A DNA stretch of 21,369 bases from Chara braunii (GCA_003427395.1 BFEA01000281.1:1583587-1604955); one strand, 5' to 3'. Positions 1 through 8,590 are shown, counted from the stretch's first letter. A program made the numbers and translations. Notes: generated by a model not told the origin, from the sequence alone.

Positions 1-560
1 GATCGCCCTTTCCCTCTCCCGATTCCGCTCAGGAACGAGAGAGCTACCCTCCTCTGACTGCGCCCGGCTCCCCTCTCCGTCGTTGTTTCCTCCGAGTGAA
101 CCCGGCGCAAACTCGCAGCCAGGTTCATTCCCTCTTCCCTGCCATCTTCCATCCGCCCCCGAGCTTACATCGCCCGTCCGCCAGCTACACTATCACCTCC
201 GACGGCGCCCAGCCAGTCTCTCCGTCTCCTCCACCACTGCCTATGGCCCGTCTCCGTCGTCTGCTAGCGGACGTACCTGGCGCGGATAGCCGCCCGGGTT
301 CGCCCGCGGCCCTCCCTACACAGCCCGCCACTCCACTGTCTGCATTCGTTCACCCTTCCCACTGCCCGGGTCCGTTCGTAACTCCACCGGATGCACGCGG
401 GTGACGACCAGGGCTAGGTCCAGCCATCCCTCTCCGCTGCACTCCGGGTTGACATCAACCCCGACTCTCCGACAGCCCCGCCGAATGTCTGAAGGCGACC
501 GAAAAAAATGCCTCGGCCCTCGGACCGCCTCCTGACTTATGCGTATCATCCTTGCGCCGG
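1..560. other. GC-rich, C-rich non-coding 5' part of copy A
   Basis: No convincing gene. Open frames overlap on both strands and follow the C-rich composition of the + strand (many Pro, Ser and Arg codons). Bases 20-37 form a small hairpin: CG, a bulged A, then TTCC pairing with GGAACG around loop GCTCA. It resembles hairpins at 6417-6434 and 6775-6792, so the window probably opens inside the same repeat family that recurs upstream of copy B. The first four bases are GATC, which could be a cloning or fragment end, but that is only a guess. Confidence 0.4.
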
Positions 561-589
561 GGCCATGCTGATCTTTTCAGTATCGTTCC

Positions 590-1020
590 ATTTCTAACGG
601 ATGTCCATAAGGACGTGGCAGGGGCAATGCCCCGCGGCTTTCCCAAAGGCCACTCGGCCTTCCTGATTTGCGCCTCCCTTGTAGCTCGGCACTCCCCTCC
701 CTATGACTGTACCCGGGCGGGGATCCGGGTCAGATTCCTCCCTATTTGCTGAAATAATGCCCCGCCCGGTCACACATGGGTTGCAATTCATAGAGGATAC
801 GAGCGGGGCCTTCTTGCAATTTGACAAAATTGCCTCCCACAGGCTGAAGAAAGGTCTGCAGCGGTCAAAGGAGGATTCACCACCACCCCTCGGGGTGGTG
901 GCAAGGTGCCCATCCCCGCAACTCCCCAGGCAAGACGGGGCGGGGTTAAGGTAGCCCCTGTGTGGCCACGGGCACAGTCTGCAACAACACTCCATGCAAC
1001 CCCGCGGTTACAATACACTC
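590..1020. repeat. Hairpin-dense non-coding segment, copy A
   Basis: No gene recognised. Short hairpins follow one another: GTCC/GGAC (604-615 region), GGGGC-AAT-GCCCC (621-633), AAGGCC-ACTC-GGCCTT (646-661), CCCGG/CCGGG near 711-728, GCAATTT-GACA-AAATTGC (816-833), and a 10 bp stem CCACCACCCC / GGGGTGGTGG with a 2 nt loop (880-901). Long perfect stems with small loops are more frequent than I would expect by chance, but this was not tested against shuffled sequence. The segment precedes the part of copy A that is clearly repeated in copy C. Confidence 0.45.
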
Positions 1021-1110
1021 CACGCGACCCTACACCGACCCTGGTACCGCGTCTCGAAGCGGGACGCGAGTAAACGGATAAAGACTAAACCCACAAAAAA
1101 TGACGGGAGG

Positions 1111-1120
1111 TATATATAAA
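1111..1120 (+). promoter_or_regulatory. Possible TATA box in copy A
   Basis: TATATATAAA lies just downstream of GC-rich DNA and upstream of an A-rich tract and a GGGAAGGGGGAGG stretch. It would suit a core promoter for a + strand transcript starting near 1140-1150. Copy C has only a weak match (TATAATAGTATAAG) at the equivalent site, so this is either copy-specific or fortuitous. Confidence 0.25.
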
Positions 1121-1665
1121 AAAATATTTAATAATAAAAAAAGCAAAATTGGGAAGGGGGAGGATCCCGTGGATCGGGCCCGCCGCCGCACCTGCTAACA
1201 AAACCGAGGGGGATAGCCTTTACGGGCCCTCAACTCCTCAGGTTTCGCTGCATGCCGCTTTGCTGTTGCTACTCCGACGCCCGCGGGCCTCGACCCCCGA
1301 ACCTCCGTAGTGTCAGCCCAATGTCGTAACCTCTAGGGCTATGCCCAAGCCTGATACTAGCGTCCGCAGAGTACGATACAAAGCAGTGCGGCGTGGCGCT
1401 TCGAACCAACAACCTGGCTGCGGGGCTCCCAATGCCCACGCGGACTTGCTTGTACCGTGCCATAATCGCCCCGCGCGCCATCCTACGACACCCCGCTCAC
1501 CGCACGAAGTCGCGCCGTCGTTGCCGAGGCCGTCGTCGAGGTCGTTCTTCGCCCATGCGCTTGACTCGGTCAAATGTAACCATCGGAAAAAAAAATCCCC
1601 TAGATCCAAGTTTAATAATCAACATCAAGGGGTGCATCACGAGTGCCTTAAACCTGCGCCCCCAG

Positions 1666-1785
1666 CCAACGTAATCACAATCCGGCTGCGCCTAGCGCGG
1701 TATACTTAAACTTTTCACTCTGGTCGGCTGTCCATCCAACGTAATCACAACCCGGCTGCGCCTAGCGCGGTATACTTAAACTTTT
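1666..1785. repeat. 50 bp direct repeat, period 70
   Basis: Bases 1666-1715 and 1736-1785 are two copies of a 50 bp unit that starts CCAACGTAATCACAA and ends TATACTTAAACTTTT. I see a single T/C difference (1681 versus 1751). A 20 bp non-identical spacer separates them. Each unit contains the small hairpin GCGC-CTA-GCGC. Near-identity inside an otherwise highly diverged repeat indicates a recent local duplication or homogenisation. Confidence 0.9.
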
Positions 1786-1819
1786 AAACCAACTATTTTC
1801 TGTCGCTTGCCAAAACGAG

Positions 1820-1849
1820 GGCGGATACCCTTGTAAGGGTATTAGCGCC
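1820..1849 (+). other. Hairpin conserved between copies A and C
   Basis: The stem ATACCCTT / AAGGGTAT (1825-1832 with 1835-1842) closes on GT and is extended by GGCG (1820-1823) pairing with CGCC (1846-1849). Copy C has a corresponding hairpin at 16007-16037 with different arm sequence. Either transcribed or extruded DNA could adopt it. Confidence 0.6.
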
Positions 1850-1883
1850 GACAATGCATGCTTACGCAAGCGTTTGAAACGAT

Positions 1884-2611
1884 GGTGTACTATTTAGTAC
1901 CCATAATCATGCGGTCCTCGCTAATCTCGAGGGTCGCATTCAACACTCAAGTGTCGGCTGACACGCGCCTTGAGGGGTCAATGTCTCGACATTAGACAAC
2001 CGCCAAGTATGGTTGAGGACCACGCTCTCTTCTGCATCCTGTAGAGAGTGGGTGGTACACAGGTACACACCTGTGGTGACAATGGTCTCTTATTGCCTTG
2101 GAGACCAGCTCTATCATCTAGGGCCTGGAGAAAAGTCAAGGGGTTTAACTTTGACGGCTGTCACGGACTTCAACATCCAACTACAAAAATTAACAAGCAA
2201 AATCAGTCAAAAAAATAATAAAGCGTCCCGATACTCATATATCAAATCAGAGCTCGAGGTAAAGTAAAGAAAGAGATATATAAGCCTATCAGGTATACAG
2301 ATCGTGCGACACATGGTTGTCATTCTCACTGCCTCCAAAGTGAAGCTCGGACACAGGATCCAAGATACTAACCTGTATAAAACACAGACACAGACGAACG
2401 TCGCATTGCCATACACCAATGTGGTCAACTTTACTGTTTCCTGTAAATCACACCATGCCTCACATACCCAAGCCCCATCCATTATCAAACGTTCCATAAA
2501 ATCTCATAAGTTCTTTATAATGGTCATTAAAAGAAGTTCGGTTAAAAACCTCAAAAAAACATATCAAATCTCAGGGCTAAAGCATCAAGTTGAGGTACAG
2601 GTATAAGGAAA
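1884..2611 (+). repeat. Dispersed repeat, copy A middle segment (matches copy B)
   Basis: This aligns with 7896-8590. Landmarks are CCCATAATC (1900 / 7909), CTCAAGTGT (1946 / 7949), TCAACTTTAC near 2427 / 8430, and AAGTTGTGTCGTAAAC at the right end (2611 / 8577). Small hairpins include CCTCG/CGAGG (1916-1932), ACACT/AGTGT (1943-1954), CACAGGT/ACCTGTG near 2057-2075 and GGTCTC/GAGACC near 2083-2105. The ORFs of 84-100 codons here have no homologue frame in copy B, so I treat them as chance. Confidence 0.55.
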
Positions 2612-3550
2612 GTTGTGTCGTAAACCGCCAAGTCGACGATCAACCAACCGACTTGTTATCAACGATAACAGAAGATGATCCTCTTGGGATCAAGCTGAAC
2701 TAGTCCAATTCTAAATCGAAACGATCAAGATGACTTGTATAACACAAGACAAGTCAATTCCCAAGGTTTGACTGTCAGTATATGGGGAATGAATGGCCAT
2801 AGCACATTCACACTTAAGATTCTCCTGATAACTAAGTCTAAGTCTACCTCTTAATCAGTGCCTTAGAAAAGGTAGACCTACAACAAAATTTCCTTTATGC
2901 AGAGTGGATTGTCGGAATCGCTACCTGTCAAAATATAATTTATCTTTTTTAAACTAAGATAATTTTGGCAGCTCTTCTCGTAGGAAAAATGTCTTTTCAA
3001 AATTTATACTAGCTCCAATATGAAAACTGAAATAATTTTCAACTTTCGAAAGTTAAATTTTGTCTAACTCCCTACATTAGCAAAAATTTTGGCAGCACTC
3101 CCTTTAGAAAAACAAACTTTCCAGAATTTTACTAAGCCATATATAAAAATTTGACAATTTGAACTTTTAAAAAGTCGAATTTTGACTAACTCCTTGGATT
3201 TCCAGAAATTTTGGCAGCGCTTCCCGTAGAGAAAGTAGTTTAACAAAATTTATACAAAGCCAAGCATAATAAATGATCATAGAAAATGCGAGAATTGATC
3301 TTCGTAAAAAAAACTTAGCCTAGAAAATGCAGGAATTTAAACTAACTCTTATAGCTCTAGCACGTGACAAGCATCGAAAACAACTACCTGTCACATAAAA
3401 ACTCAGAGTATGTAGTAATCTCACTAAGCCACATGCAAGACCAAACCACAATGGGAAGTACTCTCACCAACCCAAAGTCAACTTGGTCAAGCAATAGTTC
3501 GTGGTCTTTCAATGATTTATCCCTTATACCCAACTTACTTAAGGCGTAAA
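2612..3550. repeat. AT-rich segment with ~123 bp tandem repeats (copy A)
   Basis: Hairpins at the left edge include GTTATC-AAC-GATAAC (2655-2669 region), TGATCC-TCTTG-GGATCA, and GTCTACC pairing with GGTAGAC across 22 nt near 2842-2877. From about 2930 to 3290 a unit carrying TTTTGGCAGC recurs at 2963, 3087 and 3209 (periods 124 and 122). It contains the perfect 14 bp palindrome AACTTTCGAAAGTT near 3042. Related single units occur in both halves of the copy B duplication. No gene seen. Confidence 0.65.
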
Positions 3551-4290
3551 GCTAGACCGCTCTAACTTATGGAACAGTGTCTAACTCAACCATTGAGTAT
3601 ACACAAATAGAGGTCACAACTACTTCTCTCTTCCTTGGGGATATGACTAAGTTAACCAGCCTAGTCACCCTGAACTGTTTAAGTATCCAAGTTATATATA
3701 ATTATCTGCACTTAATCTTTTAAGGTAGCATATGACTTAACCAATCATCTTAGCTCGAGGTTCAGCCTGCCCCTTCTTACCACAAATTTATTCTTAATTA
3801 ATATTCTTAATTAATACTCTCTTCAGTTTGTGATAAGCTATAGTCAGACCACCCAAACTTATGGAACAGTGTCTAACTAGCCTGTTTATAGGTAAAGTAG
3901 TCGTAAAATATAGTCAAATTATAATATTTTGGTCCCCACATGTGCGCGGCATTATGTCAAGACCACCCAAACTTATGGAACATGTATGATCTTTTGCCTG
4001 ATTTATTCTCTTAATGGTGAAGTAGAAAGAGGTTGAGTCACCCGAACTTATGGAACATGTAGAGACCCCCTTGTTCAAAACAAAAAGAATCTGAGAAAAC
4101 TCAAAATAAACAAGGCAACCAAGTCACCCAAACCTATGTGACAGTGTCTGGTCCCCAAAAAGTCAACCACAAACAACCCTCATAAGTCAGAGCAACCAGA
4201 CCACCCAAACTTATGAAACTTGTCTGGTTCTCCAAGCAACTCAAAAACAAATATAGCATTGGGCCTCCTTAAACTTATGGAGACTTGCCC
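3551..4290 (+). repeat. Spaced hairpin array, copy A (AACTTA loop)
   Basis: Seven related units have their AACTTA-type core at about 3564, 3856, 3970, 4045, 4131, 4208 and 4272. Spacing from the second unit on is 64-114 bp. The typical unit is AGACCACCCAAACTTATGG followed by a C/A-rich step and GTCT. It folds as an outer stem AGAC/GTCT, an inner stem CCA/TGG and a six-base loop AACTTA. The unit at 4196-4227 has a perfect six-pair outer stem CCAGAC/GTCTGG. Between units the sequence is C/A-rich and not conserved. The 92-codon ORF at 4220-4498 is composition-driven and is not called. Confidence 0.7.
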
Positions 4291-4554
4291 AACCTTTGAT
4301 GGACCCAGTTACATACAAGCAATACTGCCTTCCTTTCATCCTTCCCCCATATGCAATCCCACAATCTGCTTTCAGTCAGACAACAAAATTGAAACGGACA
4401 TTACACATACCTTCCTTTACTTAAGTCTGAATCATATCCTGAAAGTCAAATCGAAAGTCAAAGTAGGGATGCACGCAATATACTCAGTCAAACTGTAACA
4501 GAAAATACCGATATGGGTTATAACCTAGTTTATAAAAGGAAAGCAATGATTACC
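4291..4554. other. Linker between hairpin array and structured block, copy A
   Basis: C/A-rich then AT-rich sequence with no recognisable gene, RNA or repeat unit. Its counterpart in copy B (11160-11480) is equally featureless and AT-rich. Confidence 0.4.
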
Positions 4555-4830
4555 TCTTCATTCCCTGCCTCCAGAACTCCTCCCGAGTTTCGACAGAGCT
4601 CCCGTAATCAGTGAGTTGACTCCCCATAGAGTCTTGCTGTGGTCCTACGGGTTGCAATCCCTCGTTCCGCCTTCCTCTCAGAACACGACTAAACTTAGAG
4701 TAAGAAGGACAGAAGGAGGGGTTTCAAACCCTTGAGATACAGGAGGGGGACCGACTCAACTCTTAGGAGAGGGTCTTGTTATCTTCATGCGCCTGAGGGT
4801 CCCGTAATGATGGCCAATAAACGCAGTCAT
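4555..4830 (+). ncRNA. Putative structured RNA domain, copy A
   Basis: This block aligns base for base over long stretches with 11480-11745. Landmarks are CCTCCAGA, CAGAGCT, GGGTTGCAATC, CCGCCTTCCTCTC, AGTAAGAAGGA and CTTGTT. Four helices are present in both copies: 4575-4579 with 4585-4589; 4597-4601 with 4613-4617; 4618-4622 with 4629-4633; 4769-4774 with 4781-4786. Loop lengths match copy B (5, 11, 6 and 6 nt) while stem bases differ and still pair, including G:U pairs in the + strand. That pattern is what selection on an RNA fold leaves. A retroelement untranslated region is an alternative, and no known RNA family is recognised. Confidence 0.45.
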
Positions 4831-5340
4831 TGATCAAACTCGGGTCGAACTACTGACCGTTGGCCTCCTGATAACTACCATATCGTAGTAATAACCTCTC
4901 CCTGAATCGTCTGATCGCCTCCTTTAAGTGCCGCAATTCAATTTTTGACCAAAAGACAACTATGCAGCCCCGGACTGTTTCGTTCAAGTAGAGTCCCCCC
5001 CTCTCGTGCTTTTAATCAAAGTACTAGCAAGGTCGGCAGGAGCCTAGTTGAGTGTGGTGCATACAACCACCGTACGCGGACCACACAAACACAAGAAAAA
5101 CATAGTAAAAAGTCAACTATACACAGTCAGTTGCACGAACACAACAATCATAGCTTTGTCTTTGAACAGTCGTACACTCACACCTATACAAGGAAAGAAG
5201 ACACACTCCACAGCCACCATACCAACCACAGCATCCGCCTCACAACCGAACCCAACAAGCGTACAACTAAAACAACAGCAGCCTAACTCACTGCAGTCTC
5301 TCCTGCACCTGCAAAACACATCCAACTACGAAAGCAGTGA
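4831..5340. other. A/C-rich non-coding stretch
   Basis: Homology between copies A and B fades near 4830 / 11745. The + strand from about 5080 to 5330 is strongly A/C-rich (ACACAA-, CAACC- and ACA-type words) with few G. This produces open frames rich in Thr, His, Asn and Gln that look like composition artefacts. No gene is supported. Confidence 0.4.
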
Positions 5341-5530
5341 GTAATAATGCGTGCACAACAACCGCACGCATCTGCCATTTGCCTTGTCATGCCCAAACCA
5401 ATTATAACATCAGTCCTCCAATACCGCGTGCCCATCAATCATGTGCAATAAAATTTGCCTGTTGTACAACCCAACAATATATAGCAGAAGGCACCGTTCT
5501 ATTGAAGAACGTAGTTTCAACATAATTCGT
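5341..5530. other. Cluster of small hairpins
   Basis: Three clean inverted repeats occur within 170 bp: TGCGTGC (5348-5354) with GCACGCA (5364-5370) around a 9 nt loop; the 10 bp palindrome GTTGTACAAC (5461-5470); and CGTTCT-ATTGA-AGAACG (5495-5511). They resemble the hairpins of the A/B/C repeats, so copy A may extend this far. Confidence 0.45.
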
Positions 5531-5597
5531 AGCTCTAGTAGGAACGACAATTGATGCACGATTCTTTTGTATTGTAGACGAATTCCTTCTCCCGAGG

Positions 5598-5939
5598 TCA
5601 GTCCCAGCGACAGGTAAATGCTCCCTCTTCCTCGTTCCCTGTTATCGTCACCCCCGTCGCCTTCATTACTTTCCTTATCTCTTGCGTATCAATGTACTTG
5701 GTCGCCAACACGTCCAGGTTCAACACTTTGCTTGCAGTACGAAAACTTCGAGGCAAGATTCTCGTGGCCGTCAAGTACGTATGCTTCTCCCTCTCACCTT
5801 TATAATTGGCTCGATCTCCAAAGTACCTGGTCGGCTTCTGGGCCAAGTTCAGGCTACCCTTACAACACCTCGTTGACGGCCCATGCTTAGAAACGTCGGG
5901 ATGAAGATGGTCACGAGATGGTTGTGATGTTCCCATCAA
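5598..5939 (-). CDS. Uncharacterised ORF, possible coding remnant
   Basis: This is a minus-strand frame of 113 codons, open from a TTG at 5939 with an ATG at 5936. The second half is not low-complexity and shows coding-like codon use (many AAG, GAG, ACG and GTG). It contains the segments KVLNLDVLATKYIDTQEI and KVMKATGVTITGNEEEGAF and ends in CRWD. I recognise no domain, signal peptide or membrane segment. No promoter or splice context is evident and the flanks are repeats. It could be an exon, a transposon gene fragment or chance. Confidence 0.22.
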   Translation of the reverse strand: MMGTSQPSRDHLHPDVSKHGPSTRCCKGSLNLAQKPTRYFGDRANYKGEREKHTYLTATRILPRSFRTASKVLNLDVLATKYIDTQEIRKVMKATGVTITGNEEEGAFTCRWD

Positions 5940-6371
5940 TGGAAAAGAAGTGCATGGTAAAGAGGATCACAACCATACTATAGGCAAAACTATACCGCAG
6001 ACAGTGCTCACCAAGTGCATATGATGCGAACGAATCTACCGCCCGAGTATGGCCACATGCCCCGCCTCTTTTCCTATAGTTCCTATTGCTTTCGTTCAGG
6101 TACGTATTCTGCTCCCACTGCTAGTCTCACGCCACCTTCATCAGTCATATGAGCAGCACACCGCAAAACAGGTAAGCCTCTATTTCTCTTTCTGTGCGAA
6201 CTTCAGCTGCCAGGATAGGCAACAATGAACGAATCTTCCGCCAGAACACGGAAAAATACCTACTCATTTTGAATTTTCTTTTTCGTTGCCGTTTTCTGCC
6301 ATGCACTTTGCAACCTCTTACCCTTATAGCACCAATACTAACCACCCTTTCTCTTTTCTCACATCGCCATC
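5940..6371. other. Non-coding stretch with a degenerate MITE fragment
   Basis: No gene seen. Bases 6223-6260 (AATGAACGAATCTTCCGCC, then AGAACACGG) resemble the interior of the MITE-like family at 16.5-18.1 kb, in reverse orientation. Strong-looking but unpaired splice donors (AGGTACGT near 6098, ACAGGTAAGC near 6170) are present without a supporting open frame. Confidence 0.35.
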
Positions 6372-6850
6372 AGCTTCGCCCTGGTCCAAAACCCCATAGT
6401 CGAATCTTTGCTTGCTCGTTTCTGCCAAGGAACGAGTGAAATATCTGTTTTTCACCTCGCCATCTCCACTTTCTCTTGGCACCTCTGTGTGGTGCTTTTC
6501 TAACCCTACTCTTTTTCTACTAACCTTCTCTTAGAACTGACTTCATATTCGAGTTCGTCCGACCTAAAAACCCCTACCTACTACCTCTCCCTGCTTATTT
6601 TCATCAATTAACGACCGAGATCGACCATTTTCCATGTTTTCTTCCTCTCTTTCGTCGACACCTCTACACGTCTCTTTCCTCCCTTACCTCTCTTTCTACT
6701 TACTTTCCATCCCTTATGACTTAAACAACGGGTTCGCCCTAGCCCAGAACCCCAAATTAGCCTCTTCCTGCGTCCGATTCTGTTAAGAATCGAGTGCGCT
6801 ATCTGTCTTTTCCCTCGTCATATCCATTTTTTTTCCTTCGCCATGTCTGC
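6372..6850 (+). repeat. Diverged tandem repeats, ~178 bp period
   Basis: Three related units start near 6376, 6553 and 6732. They share TTCG(C/T)CC, an ACCCC block, a CT-rich middle, and (first and third) GAGTG...ATCTGT(T/C)TTT. The first and third units carry equivalent hairpins: CGTTTC-TGCCAA-GGAACG (6417-6434) and CGATTC-TGTTAA-GAATCG (6775-6792). A similar hairpin stands at 20-37, so this is probably the 5' part of copy B. The middle unit has lost the stem. Confidence 0.5.
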
Positions 6851-7895
6851 GTGCATGTATCCCGCGCGGCTTCGTGGGTAGGTTCAGTCTCCCTTTTTCT
6901 TGCATTCGATGCATTTTGGCTCGTCACCTCCCTGCCTGCCCTCGCTCCCTACACTCAGCCAGGCACTACCGGTAGCCCACACTTCCTGACGGTGTCAAGT
7001 GACACAGACAGTACGTCGGTGGTCGTTGAAATTGAATCACCGAGGAGTGTGTAGCGACTTGCCCCATGAATTTGCCTACCTGGAGTTGTATGGCACTGCA
7101 ACGGGGGACCTTTGCTCGGTCGTTGGGGTAACTCCAACGCTGCAGCACACAGGAGGGCACGGGGCCTGCTGTGGGAACCCAGGTGAGGCGAGTCCTAATG
7201 TAGATCTTGGCGGTCACGGTAGCTGCATAGAGCATGCTAACACTGTAAGCAAGACTTCGCATAAATGGTCGTGAAGGAGTGAGATTTTGTCATATTGACT
7301 TAGCCATAAACAAATTCATGAGCAGTCAAATGATCTTGTACTGTGTAGTGCCCATAAAGATGCGGCCCCCTTTGAAACAAGCATTCGTATTCAACTTTCA
7401 GGTATCTGTTAACAGGTGAGGTAAAGGGTTAGTCCCTTAACGACCGCAAAAACAGACCGAGCACCTTGCCATTTTCTGCACCATATTGTGCCCCAAAGCA
7501 GTGTAGGGTAGGATGACATTGAGGGCAAAAGGGAACTTGGAGTGGTGGTAAGTTGTCTGGTGCACCACCAGAGATACGCTAACTCTTCCACCAGGAAGTC
7601 TATCGTTCCAGCAAGATAATTTTTAAACAGGAAAAATTAAATTGTCATGCACGTGCGGATGTGTAAATCTTCATAGGCTACTACCTATGTTAAACACGTG
7701 CGTGAGTTGACTACGACAGTCGTACATACAAAAGTGCTTGATTTGCGTATGATTCCCTTTGCAAATATTCCGACACATAACTTAACTTGTGTGAGAATTT
7801 CAAGTGTAGTCCACGTGAAAAAGTTTAAAAGGGAACGTAGATGTGGAGGAAAACCATAATATCCAGTTTATGTGAATTCTCTCAATCGACTATCA
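6851..7895. repeat. Hairpin-rich non-coding segment upstream of copy B core
   Basis: There is no convincing gene. Small inverted repeats are frequent: CTACCGGTAG (near 6968), GTGTC-AAGT-GACAC (near 6991), GTTGG/CCAAC (near 7122), CTGTTAACAG (near 7406), TGGTGCACCA (near 7558), ATAGG-CTACTA-CCTAT (near 7673), TACGAC-A-GTCGTA (near 7711) and ATTTGC/GCAAAT (7741-7766 region). I could not align the segment confidently to copy A, but its character is the same. ORFs of 60-98 codons overlap on both strands and are ignored. Confidence 0.4.
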
Positions 7896-8590
7896 TGGCG
7901 ACGTGTTACCCATAATCGCTCGACCCTTCGCGGGTTTCAACTCCAATACTCAAGTGTTAGAAATGAAGTACTGTGAAATATAGAACGACTGAAGGATGAG
8001 TTGTTCAACTCTCGTGGCGCTTCTAGCCCTTAGGTAGAACGCTACGATGGGCAGGGCGCAAATGTTCAGCACATTAGGGAAACTTTTTTGTTCCGAGCAA
8101 AAACCTAGAATGCCCTAAACAAGGACAACGGATTTCTGGTTCAGGATCAACGTCCGACCAACTACAGCAAACAGTAAATGGACGTGTACATCAACGTGGG
8201 TATCACGTGCGGGTATGCGCATGTGCATTTGGCTATGCAAAGTAAGCTGGTTGAATCAATCAGGTAATAAGTTTGTGTGGCATCAGACGATCACTCTCAC
8301 AAATTTTGATGTGGCTTGTCCATCAACATTCGGGCAATACACAGACAATCACAAAAATTAAACCCATCATCTTCCATGCACACATATGATCACATAAAAT
8401 TGAACAACAACATCCCACACACTAAGGGACTCAACTTTACCGTTCCTTGAGACTCATACGTTGCCTTATGCACACAAGTCTCTACCATTTTCCACCATCC
8501 CACAACGGGTGAAAATCTCAATAAATATATAAAACTCACAGTGGCTACGGCTTTAGGTTGAGATGCAGAAGCAAATAAGTTGTGTCGTAA
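7896..8590 (+). repeat. Dispersed repeat, copy B middle segment
   Basis: Counterpart of 1884-2611. Conserved hairpin positions are GACCC-TTCGC-GGGTT (7922-7936), lying between the shared words CCCATAATC and CTCAAGTGT, and ATACT-CA-AGTGT (7946-7957), where copy A has ACACT-CA-AGTGT. The right end reads AAGTTGTGTCGTAAACTG, as in copy A. A short minus-strand ORF (8390-8599) has no counterpart in A. Confidence 0.55.

Larger units (their letters stand above)
1024..1850 (+). repeat. Dispersed repeat, copy A 5' segment (matches copy C)
   Basis: This segment aligns with 14928-16060. Shared landmarks in order are GGTACCG near 1043 / 14941, an AT-rich stretch (1086-1150 / 14975-15045), GGGGGA and CCCTCAA (1208-1232 / 15130-15150), ATGTCGTAACC (1321 / 15238), and TTGTAAGGGTAT inside a hairpin (1831-1842 / 16019-16030). 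Divergence is high, so the copies are old or not under sequence-level constraint. No protein-coding frame is conserved between them. The + orientation is assigned from G:U pairs in shared stems. Confidence 0.6.

Noticed and set aside
1024-4830. LTR retrotransposon with coding capacity
   Set aside because: No reverse transcriptase, integrase, protease or gag-like frame, and no paired terminal repeats with TG...CA ends could be found; a non-autonomous derivative is not excluded.
6098-6210. Intron bounded by AGGTAAGC (near 6170) and a CAG acceptor near 6206
   Set aside because: The enclosed length would be about 35 bp, too short for a normal spliceosomal intron, and there is no flanking reading frame.
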